A DNA stretch of 6,812 nt, from positions 1 through 6,812 of the forward strand of contig JAFJTK010000066.1 of NCBI GenBank assembly GCA_017880265.1. The letters are read 5' to 3'. The stretch is from Candidatus Pelagibacter sp. Lineage in GTDB: Bacteria; Pseudomonadota; Alphaproteobacteria; Pelagibacterales; Pelagibacteraceae. The notes under the pieces are model-generated. The model worked only from the letters and a program-made list of their open reading frames with translations. It searched no databases and was not told the origin of the DNA. The translations under genes and the position numbers were made by a program. Of the stretch, positions 1 to 5,302 are shown piece after piece (within the stretch, counting starts at the first letter, position 1; the number at the start of each line of letters is the position of its first letter).

Positions 1-12
1 CAACTTTAAATT

Positions 13-534
13 TTAATTTATAGCTACCTTAGCTATCATACCGACATCATAATGACCCGGTACATTACAGGCAATTTCTAATGCTACTTTATCTTTAAAT
101 TTCCAAATAATTTCACCTTGCGTACTAGGTTCTAATAAAACACTGTTAGGGTCATCATGAGTCATTGGGCCATCTCCCATATCCATTTTCATAGCTTCTT
201 GATTAATACGGTCTGCTTCTAAAGCACCATTCTCAACCATCATTATCATTTCTTCTTGGTGTTTTATGTGCATTTCAGCTGTACCAATATTAAATTCATG
301 AACTAATTCTCCTTTATTTTTAACAATAAAACGAACGGTTTCACCAGGTATTATGGAAAAATTTTCAGGTTCATAATAATTATCAAACATTGTCACTTCA
401 ATGGTTCTACTAACATCGCTAGCTTTTCCAGGTTCTCCTGCGTGACCACCAGAATGCTCTCCCGCTGCATGAGCCAATGATGTTGATAAAGCTGCTAATA
501 AAATTGATATAGAAAATATAGATTTTAAATTCAT
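13..534 (-). CDS. copI: Periplasmic cupredoxin, CopI-type copper resistance protein
   Basis: Predicted periplasmic type-1 copper protein of 173 aa. Residues 1-23 form a signal peptide (basic start, hydrophobic core, cleavage near AHA-AG). A short His/Gly-rich linker follows (H27, H31). Residues about 44-173 are a plastocyanin/azurin-like fold with the complete type-1 copper ligand set: H79 (in VHEFNIG), C156, H161 and M166 (in ACNVPGHYDVGM). Between the first ligand and the last cluster lies a Met/His-rich insertion (residues about 88-126, with M88, H89, H92, M96, M98, M99, M115, M117, M119, M124, H126), which could bind additional copper. This layout fits CopI-like proteins known from Rubrivivax and Vibrio to confer copper tolerance. 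The start has a GGAG-type ribosome site (AAGGAG, 551-556), but its 16-nt spacing is long. The gene is driven by a CueR-type promoter at 610-640. The protein is complete at both ends. The cupredoxin assignment is firm; the CopI name is inferred from the Met-rich insert and the context. Confidence 0.88.
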   Translation of the reverse strand: MNLKSIFSISILLAALSTSLAHAAGEHSGGHAGEPGKASDVSRTIEVTMFDNYYEPENFSIIPGETVRFIVKNKGELVHEFNIGTAEMHIKHQEEMIMMVENGALEADRINQEAMKMDMGDGPMTHDDPNSVLLEPSTQGEIIWKFKDKVALEIACNVPGHYDVGMIAKVAIN

Positions 535-539
535 AATAT
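495..539 (-). repeat. Shared leader repeat, copy 1 (cupredoxin start region)
   Basis: This 45-bp segment spans the start codon and the first codons of the cupredoxin gene. It matches 1664-1708 at 42 of 45 positions; the inner 35 bp (505-539) differ at one base only. It encodes MNLKSIFSIS.. against MNLKSKFSIS.. in the other gene and includes 5 bp upstream of the ATG. Confidence 0.85.
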
Positions 540-609
540 ATTTTTGCTTACTCCTTAATTGTTAATAAATTTTATTCTTTAAAAACAAAATTTATGGTTA
601 AAGAAAGAT

Positions 610-640
610 GTTTTAGACTCTCCACCTACTAGAGAGTCAA
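610..640 (-). promoter_or_regulatory. CueR/MerR-type operator-promoter of the cupredoxin gene
   Basis: On the minus strand there is a -35 TTGACT (635-640), a spacer of exactly 19 bp (616-634) and a -10-like TAAAAC (610-615). A perfect 7-bp inverted repeat, GACTCTC/GAGAGTC (632-638 and 616-622) separated by 9 bp, fills the spacer. The overlong 19-bp spacer with a central dyad is the hallmark of MerR-family promoters, where the metal-loaded regulator untwists the DNA to align the two boxes. The predicted transcript starts near 603, giving a leader of about 70 nt before the cupredoxin start. The neighbouring CueR-like protein (764-1153) is the obvious ligand. Confidence 0.85.
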
Positions 641-654
641 GTTAATATTAAGGG

Positions 655-683
655 TTTAAATTTATAATATTGCTTAGTATAAT
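655..683 (+). promoter_or_regulatory. Possible promoter of the CueR-like regulator
   Basis: A perfect TATAAT lies at 678-683, with a poor TTTAAA at the -35 position (655-660) and a 17-bp spacer. It points toward the regulator gene and would give a leader of about 75 nt. A second TATAAT lies at 663-668. In such AT-rich DNA these hexamers occur by chance, so this is a weak call. No MerR-style dyad is seen facing this gene, so strong self-regulation by the same operator is not obvious. Confidence 0.25.
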
Positions 684-763
684 CGTTTAGAAATATTAGT
701 TTTTATTCTTTAAAATAAAGTTTAAAGTAAAAATTATAAAATTTACACAAAGCAGAGAATCAA

Positions 764-1153
764 ATGAAAATTAGTGAAGCTGCAAATAGAATCAAAGTTC
801 CAATTAAAAAAATAAGATATTACTCTGATATTGGACTTATTACACCCAGTAGAGTTAATAATGGCTATAGGGATTTTACAGAAAACGACTTAATAAAACT
901 TCAATTAATAGTAAAATCAAGATCTTTTGGTTTTTCTATAAAAGAGTGTTCAACGTTAATAAAATTATTTGAAAACAAAAGTAGATATAGCAAGGATGTT
1001 AAGGAAATTGCTGTACTAAAAATAAACGATATTGAAAACAAAATTAAATCTTTAAATATATTAAAGAAAAATTTACAAAAAATATCCAAACAATGCAAAG
1101 GTGATAAAAATTCCAATTGCTCTATTTTAGATAATTTAACATTAATAAATTAA
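764..1153 (+). CDS. cueR: CueR-like MerR-family copper(I)-responsive regulator
   Basis: Cytoplasmic transcription factor of 129 aa, close to the usual CueR length. Residues 1-70 are the winged helix-turn-helix of the MerR family (MKISEAANRI..., IRYYSDIGLI, NNGYRDF). Residues about 75-110 form the long dimerisation coiled coil. The C-terminal metal loop carries C111 and C119 (CKGDKNSNC) with the same 7-residue gap as the C112/C120 pair of E. coli CueR. S76 matches CueR Ser77, the residue that distinguishes sensors of monovalent ions (Cu+, Ag+, Au+) from divalent-metal MerR proteins, which have Cys there. The C-terminus (SILDNL) also matches CueR, but the His-rich tail of the E. coli protein is absent. 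The ribosome site is weak (AGAG near 754). The gene lies between two copper genes that each carry a MerR-type promoter, so those are its likely targets. Confidence 0.9.
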   Translation: MKISEAANRIKVPIKKIRYYSDIGLITPSRVNNGYRDFTENDLIKLQLIVKSRSFGFSIKECSTLIKLFENKSRYSKDVKEIAVLKINDIENKIKSLNILKKNLQKISKQCKGDKNSNCSILDNLTLIN

Positions 1154-1217
1154 ATTATAGTTTTAGACTAACGCGTAATTATTGTTTAAAAGCTTTTATT
1201 AATTCATGAAGACTGAT

Positions 1218-1703
1218 TTATATGGTCATGAATACAGAATATTCCCCATCAATAAGCTGGTAAATAACATAAGGTGCTTCTTTATTTCCTGGCATACCAG
1301 GTGTCCCCATAGGCATTCCAGGCAAAGCTATGCCGTCAATATCAGGTTGATCTTTTAGTAATTTATTTATCGCTTCAATAGGCACATGACCTTCTATAAA
1401 ATATTTACCCACAACACTAGTATGACAAGATTGCATTTCTCCTGGAATATTATGTTTTTTTTTAATCAAGTCGAGACTTGTCATATTTGTTTTTTTTACC
1501 TTAAACTGTTCTCCTTCAAGAAATGAAACGTATCCATTACAGCATCCACAAGTTGGAGTTTTAAAAACTTCGACAGTATATTTGCTAGTTTTTGCAACGG
1601 GAAAAGCATCTTGTTTATTAGTGACAAAGTTAAAAATATAAACAGATGATATTAATAAAACTACTAATATAACTGATATAGAAAATTTAGATTTTAAATT
1701 CAT
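1218..1703 (-). CDS. copG: DUF411 / CopG-type periplasmic copper protein
   Basis: Membrane-anchored or exported copper-binding protein of 161 aa. Residues about 7-28 form one hydrophobic segment with no clear cleavage site, so it may be an uncleaved N-terminal anchor with the rest in the periplasm. The DUF411 core (residues about 42-160) has the defining motifs: CxCC at C52-C54-C55 in TPTCGCCNGYV, C93-H94 in QSCHTSVV, H106 in EGHVPIEAI, and the Met-rich ALPGMPMGTPGMPG turn (M130, M132, M137). In characterised CopG proteins these Cys residues hold a multinuclear copper cluster implicated in Cu(I)/Cu(II) redox handling. Its pairing with a cupredoxin under CueR control resembles the copper-tolerance set of Vibrio cholerae. 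No convincing Shine-Dalgarno site is seen upstream. The first ten residues nearly copy those of the upstream-mapped cupredoxin. The gene appears intact. Confidence 0.87.
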   Translation of the reverse strand: MNLKSKFSISVILVVLLISSVYIFNFVTNKQDAFPVAKTSKYTVEVFKTPTCGCCNGYVSFLEGEQFKVKKTNMTSLDLIKKKHNIPGEMQSCHTSVVGKYFIEGHVPIEAINKLLKDQPDIDGIALPGMPMGTPGMPGNKEAPYVIYQLIDGEYSVFMTI

Positions 1704-1708
1704 AATAT
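1664..1708 (-). repeat. Shared leader repeat, copy 2 (copG-like start region)
   Basis: Second copy of the leader segment described at 495-539, in the same orientation and again placed across the start codon and signal-peptide N-region. The downstream parts of the two proteins (cupredoxin and DUF411) are not related, so the similarity is confined to the leader. Confidence 0.85.
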
Positions 1709-1736
1709 TTTTTTAATTCTGTTCATTTTAATTTTT

Positions 1737-1767
1737 AATATAAACCTTCTACCTACAAGAGAGTCAA
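1737..1767 (-). promoter_or_regulatory. CueR/MerR-type operator-promoter of the copG-like gene
   Basis: On the minus strand, -35 TTGACT (1762-1767) is followed by a 19-bp spacer (1743-1761) and a -10 TATATT (1737-1742). The upstream half-site, GACTCTC, and the central GTAGGT match the cupredoxin operator. The downstream half (GAAGGTT) is diverged, so the dyad is imperfect. The better -10 and weaker dyad suggest a higher basal level or lower regulator affinity than the promoter at 610-640; that is inference. The transcript would start near 1730, about 27 nt before the start codon. Confidence 0.8.
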
Positions 1768-1790
1768 ATAAAAATTTTGTTACTACTAGG

Positions 1791-1925
1791 TTACACATAT
1801 CTTGATAACGTTTGAATAAGATCTAAATCAAATTCTTCATCAGGCGTTTCAGAAGCTAATTTGATTAACTCGTCTTTTAATTTTAAATCTCCTCTGCCCT
1901 CTAGTCGTTTTTCAATATTATTCAT
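1791..1925 (-). CDS. Small hypothetical protein, 44 aa, last gene of operon
   Basis: Open frame of 44 codons beginning MNNIEKRLEGRG and ending LIQTLSRYV. Its ATG lies one base after the stop of the preceding 83-aa gene (TAATATG), so translation is probably coupled; no separate ribosome site is visible. The composition is protein-like: highly charged, acidic in the middle (ETPDEEFDLDL) and predicted mostly helical. It has no Cys or membrane segment. I do not recognise a family. The case for it being real rests on the tight junction, the good codon composition and the fact that it continues the operon. The copG promoter starts 24 bp beyond its stop, so this gene marks the end of the unknown operon. 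Confidence 0.6.
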   Translation of the reverse strand: MNNIEKRLEGRGDLKLKDELIKLASETPDEEFDLDLIQTLSRYV

Positions 1926-1926
1926 A

Positions 1927-2178
1927 TTAGTTATCAGTTCGTTGATTGTTAAAAATTTCCTCTCCTAATTTCTCTACCTGGAGTTTTTTTTTAAATTCTT
2001 GTAACTCTTGTTCTGCCTCTTCTCTTTTTTGCCAAGATCGAACTAAACTTTTATGTTTTTTATGTATTTCATCTGTCAATTCCCAAATATAGTCTGTTAA
2101 TCTTTGGTTGGTATAAGCTAATCTTTCATTAGCATTTAAAGTGTTTTCTAAAAGTGTTTCTAACGTATATTTTCTCAT
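1927..2178 (-). CDS. Hypothetical coiled-coil protein, 83 aa
   Basis: Small cytoplasmic protein that is almost entirely helical and highly charged. Residues about 10-70 read as a long amphipathic or coiled-coil helix (LTDEIHKKHKSLVRSW, then EEAEQELQEFKKKLQVEK), with a single conserved-looking WEL/SW region in the middle. It has no signal peptide, membrane segment, Cys or catalytic motif. The start codon overlaps the stop of the upstream 93-aa gene (ATGA), and a GGGG stretch sits about 6 nt before the ATG. It is followed after one base by the 44-aa gene. The family is not recognised. As part of a mobile-element operon it could be a structural, scaffolding or DNA-associated accessory protein, but nothing in the sequence decides this. 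Confidence 0.75.
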   Translation of the reverse strand: MRKYTLETLLENTLNANERLAYTNQRLTDYIWELTDEIHKKHKSLVRSWQKREEAEQELQEFKKKLQVEKLGEEIFNNQRTDN

Positions 2179-2456
2179 GATTGCCCCATCAAGTAAGCTA
2201 GACCTGTAGTTTTTAATCGTTGTTTTTCTTTTTCAATATCATCAACTAATTTTAAAAATTTTTTCTCTTGCTTAGCTAGAATTGGATCTATTGGCTCTGC
2301 AAGAGAAGTGGGTATTGGATCAATCTTGATATTAGCAGGAGCTATAAAAGTTTTTGTTTTTTTAACTGTTGATATTTTTTTTGATGTATCAGTTGGAAAT
2401 ATTCTTTTTGGCCTAGTTAAATAAGCCTTCATTTGTTTATATTGTCCAATTTTCAT
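2175..2456 (-). CDS. Hypothetical protein, 93 aa
   Basis: Small basic protein. The N-terminus has a compact motif, MKAYLTRPKR (residues 9-18). The middle (about 25-60) is rich in Lys, Thr, Pro and Ile and is probably extended or disordered. The C-terminal part (about 60-93) forms a charged helix (KQEKKFLKLVDDIEKEKQRL). No signal peptide, membrane segment or catalytic motif is seen. Translation is probably coupled to the upstream 199-aa gene, because the two share one base (TAATG); an AAGAG-like site also lies about 9 nt before the ATG. M9 is a possible alternative start. The family is not recognised, and the operon position is the only functional clue. Confidence 0.75.
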   Translation of the reverse strand: MKIGQYKQMKAYLTRPKRIFPTDTSKKISTVKKTKTFIAPANIKIDPIPTSLAEPIDPILAKQEKKFLKLVDDIEKEKQRLKTTGLAYLMGQS

Positions 2457-3055
2457 TAATAGATCTCTTTATTATTTGGTTTGATATCGTTATTATCCAA
2501 GTACTTTTGATACTCATTTCTTGCTTCAGGGAACAGAGGTCGCCAATTTGTTTTAACATCAACAAAACTATTTTGATTAAAACCACCATAGTTTGATTGC
2601 CTAATTTGAATATCTTGAGTTTGAATTTGTTTATTTAATCTCTTGGCTCTTCGCTGTTTCGCTACTTCAAATATATCATCCGTAATTTCTGTTATCTGTT
2701 CTTCATTTAAACGTCTATTAATCCTAGCAAGTTGTCTTAAATCATTAGTTAATTTTAACTGATGACCATTACGTGCATTATGATACCTGGTGCAGGCCTC
2801 AGGGACTTTGCGTCTACGAACTTTAGTTTTTACATCTGGTAACGTGAATTCATCTTTATTTGGACGGGCAGTCTCTTCATTGGAATAAAAATACTTTCCA
2901 TTTTTTTTAATATACTGACCTTCCAGTTTTCCACTTAAACGTCTTTTTCTAAGTGCTGACGTAGTTATTGAGTTTATTTTTGCAAACTCATTAGCATTAA
3001 ATTTAAATTTCAAATCCATAATGTCCAATAATATCAAACGTGAATGAAAACGCAT
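2456..3055 (-). CDS. Putative helix-turn-helix protein of unknown function, first gene of operon
   Basis: Basic protein of 199 aa. Residues about 20-58 (FAKINSITTSALRKRRLSG, then GQYIKKNGKYFYS) look like the compact winged helix-turn-helix of excisionases and related phage DNA-binding proteins: a recognition helix followed by a Lys-rich turn and an aromatic wing. The centre (about 75-145) is rich in Arg/Lys and helical (KVRRRKVPEACTRYHNARNG, QLARINRRLNEEQITEI). The C-terminus (about 150-199) is Asn/Gln-rich. No nuclease or ATPase motif is visible. The start is uncertain: the longest frame begins at 3055 without a ribosome site, while M13 (3019) has GGA about 6 nt upstream and begins next to the HTH, so a 187-aa product is plausible. 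The gene follows the TACGACA repeats at 3093-3144, which it might bind. It could be a regulator, excisionase-like or small-terminase-like protein; I cannot decide. Confidence 0.72.
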   Translation of the reverse strand: MRFHSRLILLDIMDLKFKFNANEFAKINSITTSALRKRRLSGKLEGQYIKKNGKYFYSNEETARPNKDEFTLPDVKTKVRRRKVPEACTRYHNARNGHQLKLTNDLRQLARINRRLNEEQITEITDDIFEVAKQRRAKRLNKQIQTQDIQIRQSNYGGFNQNSFVDVKTNWRPLFPEARNEYQKYLDNNDIKPNNKEIY

Positions 3056-3092
3056 TTATGGGACGGAACTTTCTTTTATGAACAAACAGTTT

Positions 3093-3144
3093 ACTGTCGT
3101 ACTGTCGTAGTAGAAATAAAATAAACTACGACAACTACGACAGT
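3093..3144. repeat. Double inverted repeat, four TACGACA/TGTCGTA units
   Basis: Two units on the left arm (TGTCGTA at 3095-3101 and 3103-3109) are mirrored by two on the right arm (TACGACA at 3127-3133 and 3136-3142), around a 13-bp AT-only-but-one centre (3112-3124). The outer 11-bp elements ACTGTCGTAGT (3101-3111) and ACTACGACAGT (3134-3144) are perfect reverse complements. The arms are 19 and 20 bp and differ by one insertion and one substitution. The units are 8-9 bp apart, within one helical turn. The whole sits between the replication gene and the small-gene operon. There is no T-run on either side, so it is not an ordinary terminator. It is best read as iterons of a replication origin or tandem operator sites. 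Confidence 0.85.
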
Positions 3145-3155
3145 TATTTCTTATA

Positions 3156-4976
3156 TTAACAAATGTCCTCTCCGTTCTCATCTTTCGTTTTAGGCAGACG
3201 ATAAGTTCCATATTTCAAGCCTTTTATAAGCTCAAAATTATCAGCCATTCTTTGCATTGTTCTAGACATACGCCGACCATCTTTGGAGTTAACTGTTACT
3301 CCATAATAGCTAGCAACATCTCTTGGACGAACTTCAGTAACTTTACTTTTAAGTTCAAGCATGGCTTTAACAATTTCTTGTCTATTTTCATTTTTATTGA
3401 TTAGATCAAGATTGCCTTCATACTTGTATGACATGCTTTCGTTATCCCAAGTTAATGCATATTCGAAGTCCAGAATATCACGTCCACGTCCTTTTAATGA
3501 CGCTTTAGAGTTTATTCCATCACCTCTATCAAGCATCCACATCGCATCTGTCATTCCTTGAATCCCAACAGATCCTTGGATTTTATCAAAGCTATATTCC
3601 TGACTAGCTTTTGATAAATGCGTTATGAAAACAACTGTCAGATTATTTTGAACAGCAAGTTTTTGAATACCATTCATCATCAAGTTGTCTGCATCATATG
3701 CAGTACCAGCTGATTTTCCTTGTCTTGGTTTGATCCTTGCTAGAGTATCTATTACAACTAATCTTGGATTATCTTTTGATTTAATCCAATTATATAAACA
3801 CTCTTCAAAACCAAAACCAAGATGTGGTACCTCACCACCTAAAATAATTTGAGGTTGATGAACTTTTGCAAGACCTAGCTTTTGAACACGATCTTTTATT
3901 CTTCGTTTAGAATCTTCTAAACCAAAATAAATAGCATCGCCTTGAACAGTGGGATGACCCATAAACTCAATCCCATTTTGAACAGCGTAACATAACTTTA
4001 ACGCTGTCCATGATTTCATAGCTTTAGGGCGTCCAGCTAAACAAATAAAGCCTTCAGGTAAAATATCTGAAACGGCCCATTGCATTGGTGGAAGCTCTGT
4101 TTGCATTAATGTTGGCATGTCTAAAGCAACAGAATTGAAATCAACAATAGACTTTGTCTTTTCATTACCATCACTGGTTGGAATAGATCCAATTAATGCA
4201 AAAAGATTTTTTATTTCTTTTTCATCTGCACCTATATGATTGGCAAAAGATATAAATCCTGAGTTTTTATTCTCTTTATTGTTTGACCTGATATGATTTT
4301 GTATCTTTTTGATACTGCAATCTCTGCTATTCGGATCTGTTTTTTGAACAATTTGCCAAATAAAATCCTCTCTTTCAGCATCTGTCCAATCCGTATAACG
4401 CTTGATGCATGCATCCAGCTTCAATGCACCTAAGTTAGCTCCAACTTTATAAGAACATAAAGCAACAGCTACATAGACCTTGTTTACTATCTGTTGCAGA
4501 TTATCAACGAAGATTGGTTTCTGTTTATCAACATAAAACCTTCTCATAACCATAACGTTAGGATTATCTTTTGATGGAGTTCCACCATAGACAACTGTTT
4601 GACCTGAGCACCTATGTTCTAGAATAGTTGACCCCTTAAATTTTTTAACATCGTTATCTTTAAGAGATTTATTATTCAGATAGAAATAGTGAGTTATCTC
4701 TTCAACATTGTTAGTTATTCTAGCTAACTTCAATGTATTTTGAGGTAACCATAATCTACCAAAATGAACAGCTAAACCACAATCTAGATCAACATCAATT
4801 AGATTAGATTGACCTAAATTAATACCAATGTTGCTATCATCTAAAATATCTTCAATTGAATATTTCTTATTTATCCAATTGTGATCATGGGTATGTTTAG
4901 CATGAGGGAACAAGGGTACTATTTTATAACCTTGATCTATTATTTTTTTAGCAGCAGCTTTAGTTCTGGTTATCAT
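3156..4976 (-). CDS. Primase-polymerase / AAA helicase replication protein
   Basis: Bifunctional replication initiator of plasmids, phages and satellites, 606 aa from the chosen start. The N-terminal third (about 5-150) is an archaeo-eukaryotic-type primase-polymerase domain: the acidic metal-binding motif IDVDLD (D61, D63, D65), THYFY around H96, and LEHRCSGQTVVYGG (119-132). Residues about 300-515 form a RepA-like AAA/RecA ATPase (AAA_25 type): Walker A GRPKAMKS (315-322), GLEDSKRR (352-359), Walker B LVVIDT with D410, and the sensor FITH ending at H453. The C-terminus (about 530-596) resembles a winged helix. The Walker A is variant, with Met where Gly is usual before K321-S322. I chose M5 of the longest frame (4976) because a strong GGGAGG lies 4 nt before it, whereas the upstream ATG (4988) has none. 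It would prime and unwind replication of the excised element. The gene is intact. Confidence 0.88.
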   Translation of the reverse strand: MITRTKAAAKKIIDQGYKIVPLFPHAKHTHDHNWINKKYSIEDILDDSNIGINLGQSNLIDVDLDCGLAVHFGRLWLPQNTLKLARITNNVEEITHYFYLNNKSLKDNDVKKFKGSTILEHRCSGQTVVYGGTPSKDNPNVMVMRRFYVDKQKPIFVDNLQQIVNKVYVAVALCSYKVGANLGALKLDACIKRYTDWTDAEREDFIWQIVQKTDPNSRDCSIKKIQNHIRSNNKENKNSGFISFANHIGADEKEIKNLFALIGSIPTSDGNEKTKSIVDFNSVALDMPTLMQTELPPMQWAVSDILPEGFICLAGRPKAMKSWTALKLCYAVQNGIEFMGHPTVQGDAIYFGLEDSKRRIKDRVQKLGLAKVHQPQIILGGEVPHLGFGFEECLYNWIKSKDNPRLVVIDTLARIKPRQGKSAGTAYDADNLMMNGIQKLAVQNNLTVVFITHLSKASQEYSFDKIQGSVGIQGMTDAMWMLDRGDGINSKASLKGRGRDILDFEYALTWDNESMSYKYEGNLDLINKNENRQEIVKAMLELKSKVTEVRPRDVASYYGVTVNSKDGRRMSRTMQRMADNFELIKGLKYGTYRLPKTKDENGEDIC

Positions 4977-4980
4977 ATAA

Positions 4981-4986
4981 CCTCCC
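4981..4986 (-). promoter_or_regulatory. Ribosome binding site fixing the start of the replication gene
   Basis: GGGAGG on the minus strand ends 4 nt before the ATG at 4974-4976. It overlaps the upstream in-frame ATG at 4986-4988, which has no Shine-Dalgarno of its own. This argues for the 606-aa product rather than the 610-aa one. Confidence 0.7.
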
Positions 4987-5011
4987 ATCAGCTGAGTTAT
5001 TTAAGATAAGA

Positions 5012-5028
5012 TTGATTGTAATAATCAA
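5012..5028. repeat. Palindrome TTGATT-5-AATCAA upstream of replication gene
   Basis: Perfect 6-bp arms (5012-5017 and 5023-5028) around a 5-bp centre, 36 bp upstream of the replication gene start. Read on the minus strand, the outer arm TTGATT resembles a -35 box. It could therefore be an operator overlapping the replication promoter, but I find no good -10 at the right distance. Confidence 0.35.
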
Positions 5029-5093
5029 CCACCCAATTAAATTTTGGGATTTTAGTTTTTCAAACAACATAAGTTGCTCCATTTATTATGTCA

Positions 5094-5115
5094 TGGGAGC
5101 CGACCAAAGCTCCCA
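5094..5115. repeat. GC-rich hairpin TGGGAGC / GCTCCCA
   Basis: Perfect 7-bp arms (5094-5100 and 5109-5115) with an 8-nt loop, unusually GC-rich for this DNA. A third related arm, GCTCCAT (5076-5082), could pair alternatively with the left arm. No T-run follows on either strand, so it does not look like an intrinsic terminator. It may be an origin structure or part of a small RNA. Confidence 0.45.
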
Positions 5116-5120
5116 CAACT

Positions 5121-5302
5121 TTCATAAACGGGACTACAGCATCATAAGCTGAATAATGTTATTGTTATGAAATATGTTGAAATAGATATGAACGTTATCA
5201 ATGAAACGTCTATGAAATATTCTTGATCCAAATATTTAACACCTTTATTAATTTCTATATTCATAAACACTAAACAAAATTGGTCATCCCGTTAGTTATG
5301 AA
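5121..5302. repeat. Cluster of TTCATA/TATGAA motifs, possible iterons
   Basis: Six exact copies occur in about 180 bp: TTCATA at 5121-5126 and 5260-5265, and TATGAA at 5166, 5187, 5211 and 5297 (start positions). A near copy, AATGAA, is at 5200. The 10-mer TATGAAATAT occurs twice, 45 bp apart (5166 and 5211). Spacings are irregular. The motif is AT-rich, so some copies may be chance, but the density is higher than elsewhere in the window. Confidence 0.35.

Noticed and set aside
901..1116. Minus-strand 71-aa frame inside the regulator gene
   Set aside because: Phe/Leu-rich shadow translation opposite an AT-rich, Lys-rich real gene with clear CueR similarity.
1154..1217. Possible bidirectional terminator between the convergent regulator and copG-like genes
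   Set aside because: Only a short AAAAGCTTTT palindrome is present (about 1189-1198), with no stem of useful strength or adjoining T-run.
3361..3561. Plus-strand 66-aa frame opposite the replication gene
   Set aside because: Antisense shadow; the opposite strand encodes conserved ATPase-domain sequence.
4232..4414. Minus-strand 60-aa frame within the replication gene in another reading frame
   Set aside because: Fully inside the intact primase-helicase frame with no ribosome site or family features.
5088..5147. Plus-strand 19-codon ORF (MSWEPTKAPTTFINGTTAS)
   Set aside because: Too short, no ribosome site, and it runs through the GC-rich hairpin; nothing supports expression.
5142..5264. 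Minus-strand 40-codon ORF (MNIEINKGVKYLDQEYF...) with a hydrophobic C-terminal half
   Set aside because: No ribosome site. The hydrophobic part is what AT-rich repeats rich in TTC and ATA codons encode by chance, and it overlaps the TTCATA cluster.
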